From Planctomycetaceae bacterium (GTDB lineage: Bacteria > Planctomycetota > Planctomycetia > Pirellulales > Pirellulaceae), in NCBI GenBank assembly GCA_002726245.1, contig PBSM01000129.1, positions 1-33,352 of the forward strand: DNA of 33,352 nt. Reading direction: 5' to 3'. This document shows, in pieces, positions 1 to 8,830 of this stretch (position 1 is its first letter; every line of letters begins with the position of its first letter). A program made the position numbers and the translations under genes. The notes under the pieces are model-generated. The model ran no database searches. It had not been told where the DNA came from and saw nothing but the letters and a program-made list of their open reading frames with translations.

Positions 1-84
1 AGCAAGCTCGGAGGGGACGAAGTCGTAGAAAGCGTAAAACTTCAATGTGAACGCACCCTTGGTCAAATTCCGTTTGGTGCTAGT
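1..84. repeat. right part of a palindromic repeat element (truncated by window edge)
   Basis: This stretch matches the right arm of the elements at 22702-23013 and 27014-27164 almost base for base and ends in the same terminal inverted repeat (aattccgtttggtgctagt). It begins with agcaagctcgg, as the right half of the long copy at 22.7 kb does, rather than with the short-form centre of the 27.0-kb copy. It is therefore probably also a long-form copy. The left arm lies outside the window. Confidence 0.9.
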
Positions 85-223
85 GCTACAAGTGTGAATC
101 GATGTCAAATGAAGGCGAACTCTGGCCTCTCTTTACCGCGTTGTGCTAAAGGGTGAAGATAGGAAGCGTTTCGGGCTCATCCAACGGTGAGTCCGACCTG
201 CAGCACTAGGAGGAGAGAATATC

Positions 224-490
224 ATGAAGCATGATGCGGCGCATAAGCGTGCATATCGTCGAGCTGGCGCAAAACTGGGCTTCTATTGCCACCTAGTCGC
301 CTATATCACAGTCAATCCTTTTTTGGTCTTCATCAACTACAGCACGAGTCCTCAGTACTTGTGGTTCAAGTGGCCGCTGCTTGGTTGGGGATTGGGCCTG
401 CTGTTTCACTGGTTTGCGGTGTTTGTGGGACCGAAGCTCATGCAGCACTTCATCAAACGGGAACTCGAGACAAACGGCTTGGAGGACTAG
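224..490 (+). CDS. small 2TM-domain membrane protein
   Basis: This is an 88-residue protein with two hydrophobic segments (about residues 18-38 and 46-70) joined by a short polar loop, and charged N- and C-termini. It fits the 2TM domain family (PF13239-like), whose members are small inner-membrane proteins, often of unknown role and sometimes fused to regulators. The start is well supported: an aggaggaga Shine-Dalgarno site begins at 208, an ideal distance from the ATG. The gene stands alone and converges on the aminotransferase gene. The family assignment rests on size, the aromatic-rich paired helices and the N-terminal basic motif. No catalytic residues are visible. Confidence 0.75.
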   Translation: MKHDAAHKRAYRRAGAKLGFYCHLVAYITVNPFLVFINYSTSPQYLWFKWPLLGWGLGLLFHWFAVFVGPKLMQHFIKRELETNGLED

Positions 491-559
491 CCGTAACTCA
501 CGCCAGATGCGCGTACTCCCTACTGAATTCTGCGTGTGGAGGTGTCGCAACAGCCAGGC

Positions 560-1858
560 TCAGCCGAGTCCGTCCGTGGCGTGCTCCGGCTCCGAAGCGG
601 CGGACGGCACAGGTTCGACCGGAGTGAGGTGGTCTGCTTCTGGCGTCTCGCGGTACAAGTTCTCGAAGTCACAGACGGCTTCGGCCAGTTGGATCAACTC
701 TTTCTTGGAGACGCCTGTGTGAACCGGCAGGTAGAGGACGTTTTCCATCATGCTGCGTGCTTCCGCGGCGCGAAATCCCTCAAAACCTTCGGGAGGCTCG
801 GGAATAATGAAGCTCGAGTAACCGTTGATCGAATCGAAGCCCAGAGTTCGCAGGTGCTTCATCAGCGCGACAGGGTCCGAGACTTCAACCGGAAATATCC
901 AATGATTGTGAACCGGCGCGTTCTCGCCGGGACGGCGGAGCGATGGCGGCAACCGCTCGATCACAGTTTCTGCGGTGGCGTTGCGACGGGCGATGCTGCT
1001 CGTCTCGAACCGCTTCAAACGACGCTCGAGCAACGCCAGCATGGGATAACTAGGTTTCTGGCGAAACTTCTTCACTTCATCTTGCCCGCCAAAGACGCGG
1101 ATCGCGTCATTGAGCTTTTTGTCTTGTACTCCCAGGTGGTGGGCAAGCCACATGACAAGTGTGTACAGGGCGCGGCTGGAGAGCGTCTTGAGTTCCGCGA
1201 AGCGAATCAGCCACACCAAGTAGTTCCAACGACTGTGGAGCGGCAACTCCTCTTGCCGTCGCGCAACTTCAGCAGCGAGCGAAGCTTCTTTGAAGCGCAA
1301 CACGCCGCCCATGATCGTCGAGCATGTCTTGATCGGACCGAAGCTAACCATCACGACGTCCGACTCCGCGTGCCCCACGTAGCCGTCGCCGGTAAATGAC
1401 TGAGCACAATCTTCGAACACAAAAAGATCGTGCTGACGGGCGAACTCGACAACATCGTCCATCGGCAGGCGGCTGCCGAACAACTGTGCCGACAGAATAG
1501 CCTTGGTATTCTTATTGACCGCCCGTTCCAACTCCTCACGTTTCATCGCCAAAGTGGACATGTCCAAGTCGATGGGAACGGCGACCAGACCGTGACGTTC
1601 GATCACTTCAAACATCGACCGAATGTTCAACGCCGAAATCAGAATCTCACTGCCGCGCGGCAAATTGAGGGCTTCCAAGATCAGCTCGAAGCCGCTTCGC
1701 TCGGCGAGACAAACGACTGTGTCGGACGAGGACGACCAGAAGTCACCAATTCGTTTCTGAACACGGTCTCGACTGCCCGGCCAAAAGCAGCGGCCCATTC
1801 CAAAGAGAATGTCGGACCAGCCGATATCTAAACGCTTTCGAGGGATCAACGGCCACAC
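560..1858 (-). CDS. DegT/DnrJ/EryC1/StrS family PLP-dependent aminotransferase
   Basis: The 432-residue protein has the layout of the sugar aminotransferase family (fold type I PLP enzymes that aminate keto-sugars for surface polysaccharides or secondary metabolites). Visible marks are the segment AQLFGSRLPMDDVVEFARQH, the F-E-D150-C-A-Q motif that positions the PLP ring nitrogen, and SFGPIKT in which K177 should form the Schiff base. The usual sequence around the lysine is SFHxTK, so this is a divergent subgroup. The start is a GTG without a clear Shine-Dalgarno site; an in-frame stop 27-29 bases upstream limits alternatives. It is probably co-transcribed with the leftward genes upstream. 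The C-terminal ~25 residues are acidic and proline-rich and probably disordered. The substrate cannot be told: no glycosyltransferases or nucleotide-sugar enzymes lie nearby. Confidence 0.85.
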   Translation of the reverse strand: MWPLIPRKRLDIGWSDILFGMGRCFWPGSRDRVQKRIGDFWSSSSDTVVCLAERSGFELILEALNLPRGSEILISALNIRSMFEVIERHGLVAVPIDLDMSTLAMKREELERAVNKNTKAILSAQLFGSRLPMDDVVEFARQHDLFVFEDCAQSFTGDGYVGHAESDVVMVSFGPIKTCSTIMGGVLRFKEASLAAEVARRQEELPLHSRWNYLVWLIRFAELKTLSSRALYTLVMWLAHHLGVQDKKLNDAIRVFGGQDEVKKFRQKPSYPMLALLERRLKRFETSSIARRNATAETVIERLPPSLRRPGENAPVHNHWIFPVEVSDPVALMKHLRTLGFDSINGYSSFIIPEPPEGFEGFRAAEARSMMENVLYLPVHTGVSKKELIQLAEAVCDFENLYRETPEADHLTPVEPVPSAASEPEHATDGLG

Positions 1859-1923
1859 CTGTGGAAATGGGACGTACTCGGTTCCGCTAACAATGGCAAG
1901 GCAAACAAGACTTTTTTCTATGG

Positions 1924-2163
1924 TTACGGATGCCAGCCGTCAAGGAGCATTCTGACGTATTGTTGACCTTGGCAACCTGGCGAGACTTTGTGGCCTTGCT
2001 CAAGGTACAACTTACAGAAAGCAGTGGATAGGCCCCGCATTTGCTCGTCGGCAACGTCGATCGTGTGCGACTTCTCGACCGTGAATCGACCTCGTCGATT
2101 GTGCCAACTTTGGAATGTGACTTCTATGATTGCATAGTATTCTGATTGGTGCTGTTCAACCAA
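1924..2163 (-). CDS. possible small protein of unknown function
   Basis: A 79-codon frame starts at TTG inside the last 40 bases of the hydratase-like gene and ends 65 bases before the aminotransferase start, all on the same strand. The position fits a translationally coupled operon member. The composition (mixed charged and aromatic residues, no long low-complexity stretch) is protein-like, but no family is recognised, no Shine-Dalgarno site is seen, and the start codon is weak. Without it, this would be an untranslated spacer of about 265 bases between the two larger genes. Confidence 0.3.
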   Translation of the reverse strand: MVEQHQSEYYAIIEVTFQSWHNRRGRFTVEKSHTIDVADEQMRGLSTAFCKLYLEQGHKVSPGCQGQQYVRMLLDGWHP

Positions 2164-2927
2164 TCAAATGTCGCAGTTACCGAACCGTGCTCTATCGCGC
2201 GCACTTCAACTCTGGTGCCGTTCGGGATCGGGATCAATTCAGCGAGTGACCCGGTCAGCACCACGTGGTCTGCTCGCAGTGACAGCCCGTGAGAGGCGAG
2301 CAGAGAGCTCAAATCCGCAATCGCCTGCACGGCCCTGTCTTGCCAGCGAAAGCACGCGACTTCGGCGACCGTGTCACCGTTCAACGCGATACGCAGTGAA
2401 AGACCATCTGACGACGGTAAACTCAGATCAAGGTTAGGAACGACAAATCCTGCATGGAGGGCATTGTTAGCGATGAGTTCTGCCGCCCCTCGATTCGCGG
2501 CTCGCAGAACATGATTGTGTAATTCGATCACGGGGAACACGCTGCCAACACACCCGATGACTCGGTCGCGGTCGCCACAATCCCTTGGCACGTCCTTCGA
2601 CAAACGAACGGCTAACTCACCCTCGACCGCCAAGGCAGCGAATTGGTTGATCGATAGCTCAACTCCAGACCCGTGGCGTTCGGTTGTAAACAACCGCCCA
2701 AAGATGGGATGAGCGATGCCAAGTTGCTGCTGAATAACGGAAGAAGTGCAGCCGATCTTGTAGCCGACGACTGTTTCGCCACGCAACTCGCGAAGCCGAC
2801 AGACCTCGGATTGGAGCGCATAGGCTTGTTCTTCGCTCAGTGAGATTCCCTCGGCAAACATGATACCGGGTCTCCGAGCATCATAGTCGCTCAACTGTCG
2901 GCCGGCTAACTTGGCGATATCAAGCAT
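2124..2927 (-). CDS. 2-keto-4-pentenoate hydratase / fumarylacetoacetate hydrolase family protein
   Basis: From the ATG at 2927 this is a 267-residue protein matching the length of MhpD/HpaH-type hydratases, which add water to 2-hydroxypentadienoates in aromatic meta-cleavage pathways, or related decarboxylases. Marks seen are VGYKIGCTS followed by QQQLG and PIFGRLF (residues 54-80), and the VEGELAVRL segment whose E102 and E104 correspond to the metal-binding ExE motif of the fold. The frame stays open 43 codons further upstream, but that part is basic and low in complexity and overlaps the region before the divergent membrane gene, so the internal ATG is preferred. No other catabolic genes are near, so the true substrate is uncertain. 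It is probably the first gene of a leftward operon. Confidence 0.8.
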   Translation of the reverse strand: MLDIAKLAGRQLSDYDARRPGIMFAEGISLSEEQAYALQSEVCRLRELRGETVVGYKIGCTSSVIQQQLGIAHPIFGRLFTTERHGSGVELSINQFAALAVEGELAVRLSKDVPRDCGDRDRVIGCVGSVFPVIELHNHVLRAANRGAAELIANNALHAGFVVPNLDLSLPSSDGLSLRIALNGDTVAEVACFRWQDRAVQAIADLSSLLASHGLSLRADHVVLTGSLAELIPIPNGTRVEVRAIEHGSVTATFDWLNSTNQNTMQS

Positions 2928-3054
2928 CGTTGAAGTATAATCGCTGGTCCATCTTCGAGATCCAAGGCGAGCAGGTGTTTTCGACTTCCTTGTGGGTCTT
3001 CGGTAGGTCGCTCCGTTGTGTTTTTCGTGCAATAGAACGACTATCTTGGTACGC

Positions 3055-3549
3055 ATGAAGACGGATTGGATTACCTATGGGCCAGCGCTGGAAGCTGTCA
3101 TCTTCTCGATACCGACGTTGCTCCTGATCGTGCCGATCCTCAGAGCCGGTTTCGTGAGGCGAGCTGGTTGGCAACTGACGTTGGGCGACTGCGGTATACT
3201 GGCGTTCCTCATTGCAGGCTTGTGTCGTCTGTCGCTTCCACTGCGTTTTTGGGGCGACTCGAATGACGCGTTGCAGCATGTCATCGCTCTTGGACTTGCA
3301 TTGTTGATTTGGTGGGGCGTCGTTGCGGTCACGATGTCGCGTGCGGGAATCAACGCGATCACATCGCGACTCCTGCTGTATTGCATCGTGCTGGCACACG
3401 GTTGTTTCTTTCCTGGTGTTCTTCGTTTTAGCGACCTCAGCGCGTTCACTGGTGACGGCTGGCTCGCCTTCGTCGCGTGGTTCCTGTGTTACCTGATCTC
3501 GCTGCTGATCGTCTGGCTCATCGTCGAGGTCAGGCACTCGGACGACTAG
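3055..3549 (+). CDS. integral membrane protein of unknown function
   Basis: A 164-residue protein with about five hydrophobic segments (near residues 8-28, 43-57, 70-90, 105-122 and 133-157) separated by short charged loops. No conserved family motif was recognised. The ATG at 3055 is preferred over an in-frame ATG at 3016 because it places the first helix close to the N-terminus; the Shine-Dalgarno signal is weak for both. The gene is divergent from the hydratase gene with about 127 bases between starts, and its stop is 74 bases from the stop of the broken exported protein. The reverse-strand open frame covering it has no protein character. Confidence 0.6.
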   Translation: MKTDWITYGPALEAVIFSIPTLLLIVPILRAGFVRRAGWQLTLGDCGILAFLIAGLCRLSLPLRFWGDSNDALQHVIALGLALLIWWGVVAVTMSRAGINAITSRLLLYCIVLAHGCFFPGVLRFSDLSAFTGDGWLAFVAWFLCYLISLLIVWLIVEVRHSDD

Positions 3550-3623
3550 CCGTTCGTTCACGCGGGCGTGCTAGAGAATGTCTCTCCGAGTCGTCAAGTC
3601 ATACCTCGGAGAGGCTGTGAGTG

Positions 3624-5561
3624 TCAGGGAACTCGCAGACCCTTTGGCACAGTGTTGTCGATCTTCCATCGCGACATGTCGAGCCGTCGTACACCGCCAG
3701 GATTGCTTTCCGATTTGGCCTCGCCGTAAAAATCGATCGTCACTTTATCGCGGAGCAGATTCCCTGGCGGGATTGGAAAGATGCCAATACTCTTTGGGGA
3801 CCAGTTGATATCTTCGATCTTTCCGTTACCCCGTTTGGTGCGATCGATGGCAACCGACTGTAGGAAGAACTCATAGACGCTGACGTCGTTCAGTTGCTGA
3901 GGCGGCAGTTCATACGCGTATTCTTCAACTCGGCCGCGTGTCTCGAGCGTTTCCACGAGCCTCGCGCCGGCATCGCGTTCGAATTCCACAGAGACCGTTT
4001 CCGTCGGCTTGATCCTGAAGCGACGTGGCTTGCTGGGTGACCGTAGATCGGCGACCAGCAGCCACAACTCGCGAGAATGTTCGTTCGTGAAGGTGACTTC
4101 CGCGGGACGTAGCGACGGATTCGGAACGACTTGGCGGGAAGTGAACACCGGCGCGAAGTCGAAGCCTGGAGCGAGAACAACTGGGTGCCAGACCGAAGCG
4201 GCGTCGAGCGACGCAGCGACAAGCACGCCGCGGCGATCAATGGCGAACCCATGAGAACGCCGATGACGCGAGAAGTGGACGGGTGTGAATCGCGTAAAGC
4301 CGCGGCTGATCAGAGATCGCGTCCAGGGACCAGCGGCGCGGGCCGCATGCCACTCGTACCAACCTCCGTCGGCCAACGTCGCCGAGACACGAATGCGATT
4401 GCGTGCATAGTTGGCGGCAATCGGCGCGCCCGGTGGCAGCACGACTTGCGGGATTTGCGCGGCCTGCCCCAGCGGGCTCGTAGAGCAATTGCAGCCGACC
4501 GAGTGAATCAACCGTGACCAAATGGTGAGCGAAGGCGACTCCGCCAGCGCTCGGAACTCGTAGTGAGGTGATCGAACCGCCAGGAGCGAAGCCGCTCAGA
4601 CGCCGACCAGCGACGCTCGTCGGATCCTCGCGCAGCCAGCGGCCTGACGCAATGCGATAGCCACGAATCGTGCCGGTGCGATCGATCGCAAAGAGTCGAT
4701 CTTGATCCAACATGGCAATGTCGCTGCCGGGGACCAACTGTCCGCTGGCATCTACGTAACTATTGCTCCTCGGCGAGGCGAGGTGGTTGTTCAGCAAGTA
4801 GCCATCCGCATTGACAGCGAACATTGTTGACCGACTGGCCACATCGCGGACCAGCAACTGTCCTCCAGGAACGAGCTTGGCATCGATGATGCTGGCGATG
4901 TCGCGGCCGTTCGCCACCGAAGTCAAAGTGCCGTCGCGGCCTCCGGTAAGGACGCGAGGGAATGGCGAGCGTGGATCAGGGAGCAGGGCTAGAGGTGCGC
5001 CCGGCACCAGTGGTCGTTGGAGCTTTGCTGGTACAAGACGCCAGCGTCCGCGTTCTTCGACTGCGAACTGCAAGGCTCCGGTTCTGTCGATGTACGCCGC
5101 GACGGAATCTCCCGTCGGCAACTCAATGGTGCGACATAAGTCGGCCCTATTGGTAATGCAGCACGCCCCGGAGTCGAAGGCCGTAAAGCGGTCACGGGCG
5201 CCGGCCCGATACGACTGATCTGCATCTGACTCTCACGAAAAGTGATCTGCCCCCCCGGCGAAACGCTGCCAATATGAAATGCTCCCCGTCCTGTGATCGG
5301 CCAGCGGATCGCACGACGCAACTGTGAATTCAGAAAGCCGACGTACGTTCCATCTCGCGAATCCGAATCGCGGTGTCTTGTATAGACGAAATTCTGTCCT
5401 TCTGCGTCGATGATGGTCAGCGTGCGCGCCGTTAACTCGGCGCGCGAGCGGACTTGTGTACCTGGCACTTGCAAATCGAATCGCTCTTGAGCCGGTAGGC
5501 GTGCGCAACAAAGGCAAACCGTGCAGCCGCTTGCTAAGAGGACAATTCTCGCCACGATCAT
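3624..5561 (-). pseudogene. exported repeat protein broken by two frameshifts
   Basis: Three reverse-strand frames join into one ~640-residue product. Frame one starts at ATG 5561 (Shine-Dalgarno aggag at the right distance) with a signal peptide (MIVARIVLLASGCTVCLCC) and reads to about 5225. Reading then moves to a second frame that is clean from about 5230 down to about 4465, and then to a third frame that ends at 3624. At both junctions meaningful sequence continues across the shift: ITFRES to DADQSYRAGARDRF, and LQLLYEPAG to QAAQIPQVVLPPGAP. The second junction lies in a short G/C run (gcctgcccc, 4463-4470). The middle part contains repeats of the type FAVNADGYLL and FAIDRTGTIRGYR, suggesting a tectonin- or PQQ-like beta-propeller; the last part has an immunoglobulin-like beta pattern. 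Function unknown. It is either a pseudogene or a gene carrying two sequencing errors. Confidence 0.7.
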
Positions 5562-5623
5562 CACAAAGCTCCTGCGTGAGAGGGAATGCCAACGCCTCTG
5601 TCATCGTAGCGTTCGACAGTCAT

Positions 5624-5812
5624 TTCCGCAAAAGTTCGCGAAAACCAACGATTGTCGCGGACGCCACCCACGCAATTCTCACTCAGAACAGTCGCAAGTG
5701 TACGGGCAACGTTTTTATCGATGAAGAAGTCCTCAAAAGCGAAGGAGCCTCCGATTTCGACCTGTATGCCATGACACACGGCGTCGAGCCGTTACCCAGC
5801 TTCTCTTTCTGA
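5624..5812 (+). pseudogene. C-terminal remnant of a short-chain dehydrogenase (SDR)
   Basis: The last ~60 codons before the stop at 5812 read RKPTIVADATHAILTQNSRK, then CTGNVFIDEEVLKSEG, ASDFDLYAMTHG and VEPLPSF. This closely follows the C-terminus of SDR oxidoreductases of the HSDL2/citronellol-dehydrogenase type (RKPEIMADAA...TGNFFIDDEVL...G..DFD.Y.....PDF). The Rossmann nucleotide-binding half and the YxxxK active site are absent: upstream in the same frame there is no SDR-like sequence, and the start of the opposed broken exported gene lies only 60 bases away. It is a truncated relic, not a functional enzyme. It fills most of the gap between 5565 and 5907; the remainder holds only a 7-bp hairpin at 5833-5853. 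Confidence 0.7.
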
Positions 5813-5907
5813 CGTCCAAAGAAAGGTTGCTGGTACTCGGACTCGTCGAGTACATTTGGTAGCAAGACCGAAAGACGTTCGCTGATCTCAACGCGAGTAC
5901 GTAAAAA

Positions 5908-7704
5908 ATGAAGGGCCTTGTCTCTTGTGCTTTGCTGGTGCTTGTTTTCAGCACGACGGTAGTTGCCGCCGACGCGCCGCTACTGGTCGATAATCTAGCG
6001 CCGATTCTTTCGCCATTGTTGAGTGGAACTCGCGGCTTCTCTCTTCGTGCAGAGATCGAGATTCCCGATGGAGCGGACAAGCATACGATCAAACTTGATC
6101 TTGACCAGATCGATGATGACAGCTTTGACCTGGCGATTGAACATCAAGACTATGCAGTTGCGATTCGACGAAGAGCTGATCGCACCGAGTTCGTTCTGCC
6201 AAAGCACAACAAGACCTTCGTCGGGCGAGGCGAGATCAATGGCAAAGACTCGCTTCGGCCCTTGGGCATTACTCAACGGCTCGTCGGCTCGGGAACGAAG
6301 CTTTCGACGTATCTGCCGCTCGTCACCAACGGCGACCCGCAAGTCGTGGCGTTGCTGCTGACAGGCATCTTGAAAGTTCAGTACGACCATCAGACGGAGT
6401 CTTGGTCGAATCAGAAGGAAGTTTCTCTGCGGTTCTCCGAGCCGGGTGTGGTCAGTCTGGAAGTCGGTGACGTTCGAGTTCGGTTAAGGGCGGGCAATGT
6501 CACGAAGACGCACGCCGAAGTTGCCGCCAAGCAGACGCACGAGATTGTTGAGATCGATCGAATCGAGTTGGAACGGCAGCTTGTACGCGGTGTCCGGCGA
6601 GCTTTCGAGATACTCGCTCCGTCGGCCAAACTCACGTTGCCAGCAAAATCAGAGCGCAAGGTCGCCAATGGCGAGCTGCGATGGATCAACGGTCAACGCA
6701 TAGCGTTGTTGCGAGGAACGCCGGAAGAGATCGGCCAGGCTCACGGCCAATTGCTGAAGAAGGAAGCGCGGCGTTGCATTGATTCGGTTCTCTATACATT
6801 TGGCACTGCCGAGACGATTCGAAGTGGTAGCTGGTTCCGGCACGAGTTGGAATCGGCCTATGAACGGCTTGCCCCATACATCCCTGAAGATCACAAGCGT
6901 GAGACACGCGCGATGGCCGCTAGTCTTCAGCTCGAACCGCGACTCATCGAAACGTTGAACGTCTTCCCCGAGTTGTTCCACTGTTCTGGTTTTGCTGTGT
7001 TCGGTAAAGCGACGAAGGACGGCAAGCTCTACCACGGACGCGTCCTCGACTATATGACGACGATCGGTTTGCAGGATGCAGCAACGACGTTTATTGTCGC
7101 CGTTGATGACAAGATCCCATTCGCGAACATCGGCTATGCGGGATTCATTGGCAGCGTCAGCGGAATGAACTCCCAAGCGATCTCGTTGGGCGAAATGGGA
7201 GGTCGCGGCGAAGGAGAGTGGGACGGCGTTCCGATGGCAACGCTAATGCGGCGTGCGTTGGAAGAATGCTCGACACTCGACGAGGTGAAGCAACTCTGGA
7301 CAACGAACCCGCGGACTTGCGAGTACTTCTACGTGTTCGCTGATGGGAAGACCAACGACGCTGTTGGCGTTTCAGCGACACCCGGCGCGGTCGAGTTCAT
7401 CGCTCCCGGGCAGGCGCACGAACGTCTGGGCGAAGGTATCGAAGACGCCGTGGTCTTATCGGCGGGAGACCGCTTGAAAACGTTGCGTTCTCGTGTGCAA
7501 GAGCGTTACGGCGAGATCGACGTCGAAGTCGCTAAGTGGTTGATGAGCCGTCCGGTCGCCATGCAGTCGAACCTGCACAACGTACTGTTTGTGCCTCAAG
7601 ACGGCTTGCTCTATGTCGCCAACGCGGACCACAAGCACCCGGCTGCGGAAAGACCATACGTGCGGCTTGACTTGCGAGCGCTGCTGGCTGAAATGACTCG
7701 GTAG
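5908..7704 (+). CDS. exported C45-type autoproteolytic acyltransferase/peptidase
   Basis: The 598-residue product starts with a signal peptide (residues 1-21, cleavage near VVAADA). Residues ~25-235 form a beta-rich module resembling LolA/DUF2092-like folds. From ~260 onward it matches the C45 family (acyl-CoA:6-aminopenicillanic acid acyltransferase-like, Ntn hydrolase): LLRGTPEEIGQAHGQ, then FHCSGFAVFG with the predicted nucleophile Cys359, then GKLYHGRVLDY, IGYAGFIGSVSGMN and the asparagine-containing C-terminal SNLHNVLFVP. Known members cut themselves just before the cysteine, which becomes the catalytic N-terminus; that is expected here but not shown. It probably acts outside the cytoplasm on amide or acyl bonds, substrate unknown. 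The start lacks a strong Shine-Dalgarno site. It is followed after 97 bases by an exported alpha/beta hydrolase on the same strand, suggesting a shared role. Confidence 0.8.
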   Translation: MKGLVSCALLVLVFSTTVVAADAPLLVDNLAPILSPLLSGTRGFSLRAEIEIPDGADKHTIKLDLDQIDDDSFDLAIEHQDYAVAIRRRADRTEFVLPKHNKTFVGRGEINGKDSLRPLGITQRLVGSGTKLSTYLPLVTNGDPQVVALLLTGILKVQYDHQTESWSNQKEVSLRFSEPGVVSLEVGDVRVRLRAGNVTKTHAEVAAKQTHEIVEIDRIELERQLVRGVRRAFEILAPSAKLTLPAKSERKVANGELRWINGQRIALLRGTPEEIGQAHGQLLKKEARRCIDSVLYTFGTAETIRSGSWFRHELESAYERLAPYIPEDHKRETRAMAASLQLEPRLIETLNVFPELFHCSGFAVFGKATKDGKLYHGRVLDYMTTIGLQDAATTFIVAVDDKIPFANIGYAGFIGSVSGMNSQAISLGEMGGRGEGEWDGVPMATLMRRALEECSTLDEVKQLWTTNPRTCEYFYVFADGKTNDAVGVSATPGAVEFIAPGQAHERLGEGIEDAVVLSAGDRLKTLRSRVQERYGEIDVEVAKWLMSRPVAMQSNLHNVLFVPQDGLLYVANADHKHPAAERPYVRLDLRALLAEMTR

Positions 7705-7719
7705 GGCCTATTTGAGTTG

Positions 7720-7788
7720 TTGGAGTCCCGCCTTCAGGCGGTCTTGGTTCCCGGAAAGAAAAGAGGCCGGCTGAAGCCGGGACTCCAA
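7720..7788. repeat. twin-hairpin inverted repeat between two genes
   Basis: The arms at 7720-7741 and 7767-7788 are reverse complements with two mismatches in 22. Each arm also folds on itself: ccgcc-TTCA-ggcgg on the left and ccggc-TGAA-gccgg on the right. The two mismatches between arms are a compensated pair that keeps both local stems intact, and the loops TTCA and TGAA are complementary. The element ends one base before the Shine-Dalgarno site (ggag, 7790-7793) of the next gene. No T-run follows, so it does not look like an intrinsic terminator. Confidence 0.85.
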
Positions 7789-7801
7789 CGGAGCGATTTC
7801 G

Positions 7802-8803
7802 ATGAGGCCAGTTTTCTCACTTCACTACGCTGCGATTCTCGTCTTATTGTCACTGCCGCAGGCTGAGACGCGCGGTGCCGAGCCGCTACGCTTTGTTACC
7901 AAAGACACGCTTGCACCACAGGACGACAAGTTGCCGGATGCTCAGGCGTGTCTGGACGGGTTGCTATGGCAGCTGGCGCCCTTTGAAGTGACGTGCGAGG
8001 AACGAGAGCGACCTCGTGGACGCAACCTAGTCCGCTTCCCGTCGCCCGTTGCGACAGATGACGAACGGAATGACTTGGTAGCTCTCGACTGGTATGTCGC
8101 TCGCGATGCGGCCGGCGAACCGCTGACGGCTCCAGCCGTACTAGTCATCCACGAGTCGGGTTCGGATATGACGGTCGGCCGCATGTTCGCCTATTGCCTG
8201 CATCTAAAAGGCATCCACGCCTTCATGATCCATCTGCCGCACTACGGCGAGCGACGAACGAAGCAATCCGATCGCGATCGTGCGGCGAGGTTGGTCCCGA
8301 TGGTTCGGCAAGCCGTCGCCGACGTCCGGCGAGCGTACGACGCGATCGCCGTCTTACCTCACGTCGCTTCGCAACGCATCTCGATTCAGGGGACGAGCCT
8401 GGGCGGCTTCGTCGCGTCAACTGCGGCCAGTCTGGATGGCTGTTTCAATGAGGTCTTCATTCTCTTAGCTGGCGGCGATCTGCATGATGTGATTGCAAAT
8501 GGCCAGAAGGACTCGGCGAAGATCCGAGATCGGCTAAACGCGGCCGGATATACCGGTCAAGGTTTGAAAGATCTACTCTGGCAGATCGAGCCAACTCGTT
8601 TAACCCACCGACTCGTCCCGGCCAAAACATGGCTCTACTCCGCCAAGGATGACCAAGTCGTTCCGCTGAAGAACGCCGAGCTACTAGCCAAGTCAGCGAG
8701 TCTTGATCCTGAACACCACTTGTTGTTCGCGGCGAACCACTATACCGGCATCATCTTTTTTCCAGCCGTGTTGGAGCATATCGTTCAGCGGGTCGATCCG
8801 TAG
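7802..8803 (+). CDS. exported alpha/beta hydrolase
   Basis: A 333-residue protein with an N-terminal signal peptide (about residues 1-25) and an alpha/beta-hydrolase core. The catalytic triad can be proposed: Ser199 in the nucleophile elbow GTSLGG, Asp283 or Asp284 in the segment YSAKDDQVVP, and His313 in NHYTG. A strand and oxyanion region is visible at VLVIHESGSD and the lid-proximal FMIHLPHYGERR. Such proteins are esterases, lipases or acyl-hydrolases, and in planctomycetes are often linked to breakdown of decorated polysaccharides. The ATG has a ggag Shine-Dalgarno site 8 bases upstream. It follows the C45-type gene with a 97-base spacer holding a twin-hairpin repeat. The two may form an operon acting on acylated substrates outside the cytoplasm; this is inference from position. 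Confidence 0.8.
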   Translation: MRPVFSLHYAAILVLLSLPQAETRGAEPLRFVTKDTLAPQDDKLPDAQACLDGLLWQLAPFEVTCEERERPRGRNLVRFPSPVATDDERNDLVALDWYVARDAAGEPLTAPAVLVIHESGSDMTVGRMFAYCLHLKGIHAFMIHLPHYGERRTKQSDRDRAARLVPMVRQAVADVRRAYDAIAVLPHVASQRISIQGTSLGGFVASTAASLDGCFNEVFILLAGGDLHDVIANGQKDSAKIRDRLNAAGYTGQGLKDLLWQIEPTRLTHRLVPAKTWLYSAKDDQVVPLKNAELLAKSASLDPEHHLLFAANHYTGIIFFPAVLEHIVQRVDP

Positions 8804-8830
8804 AGGTTTGGGCGATCGGCAGCGATGGAC

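Noticed and set aside
536..1399. 287-codon plus-strand frame opposite the aminotransferase gene
   Set aside because: Antisense to a clear DegT-family gene; no domain or ribosome site.
2920..3561. 213-codon minus-strand frame over the membrane protein gene
   Set aside because: Highly charged, low-complexity shadow of a hydrophobic protein on the other strand; used only to judge the hydratase start.
5250..5256. seven-C run as the first frameshift site in the exported gene
   Set aside because: The same frame reads sensibly on both sides of the run; the shift must lie downstream, between about 5219 and 5235.
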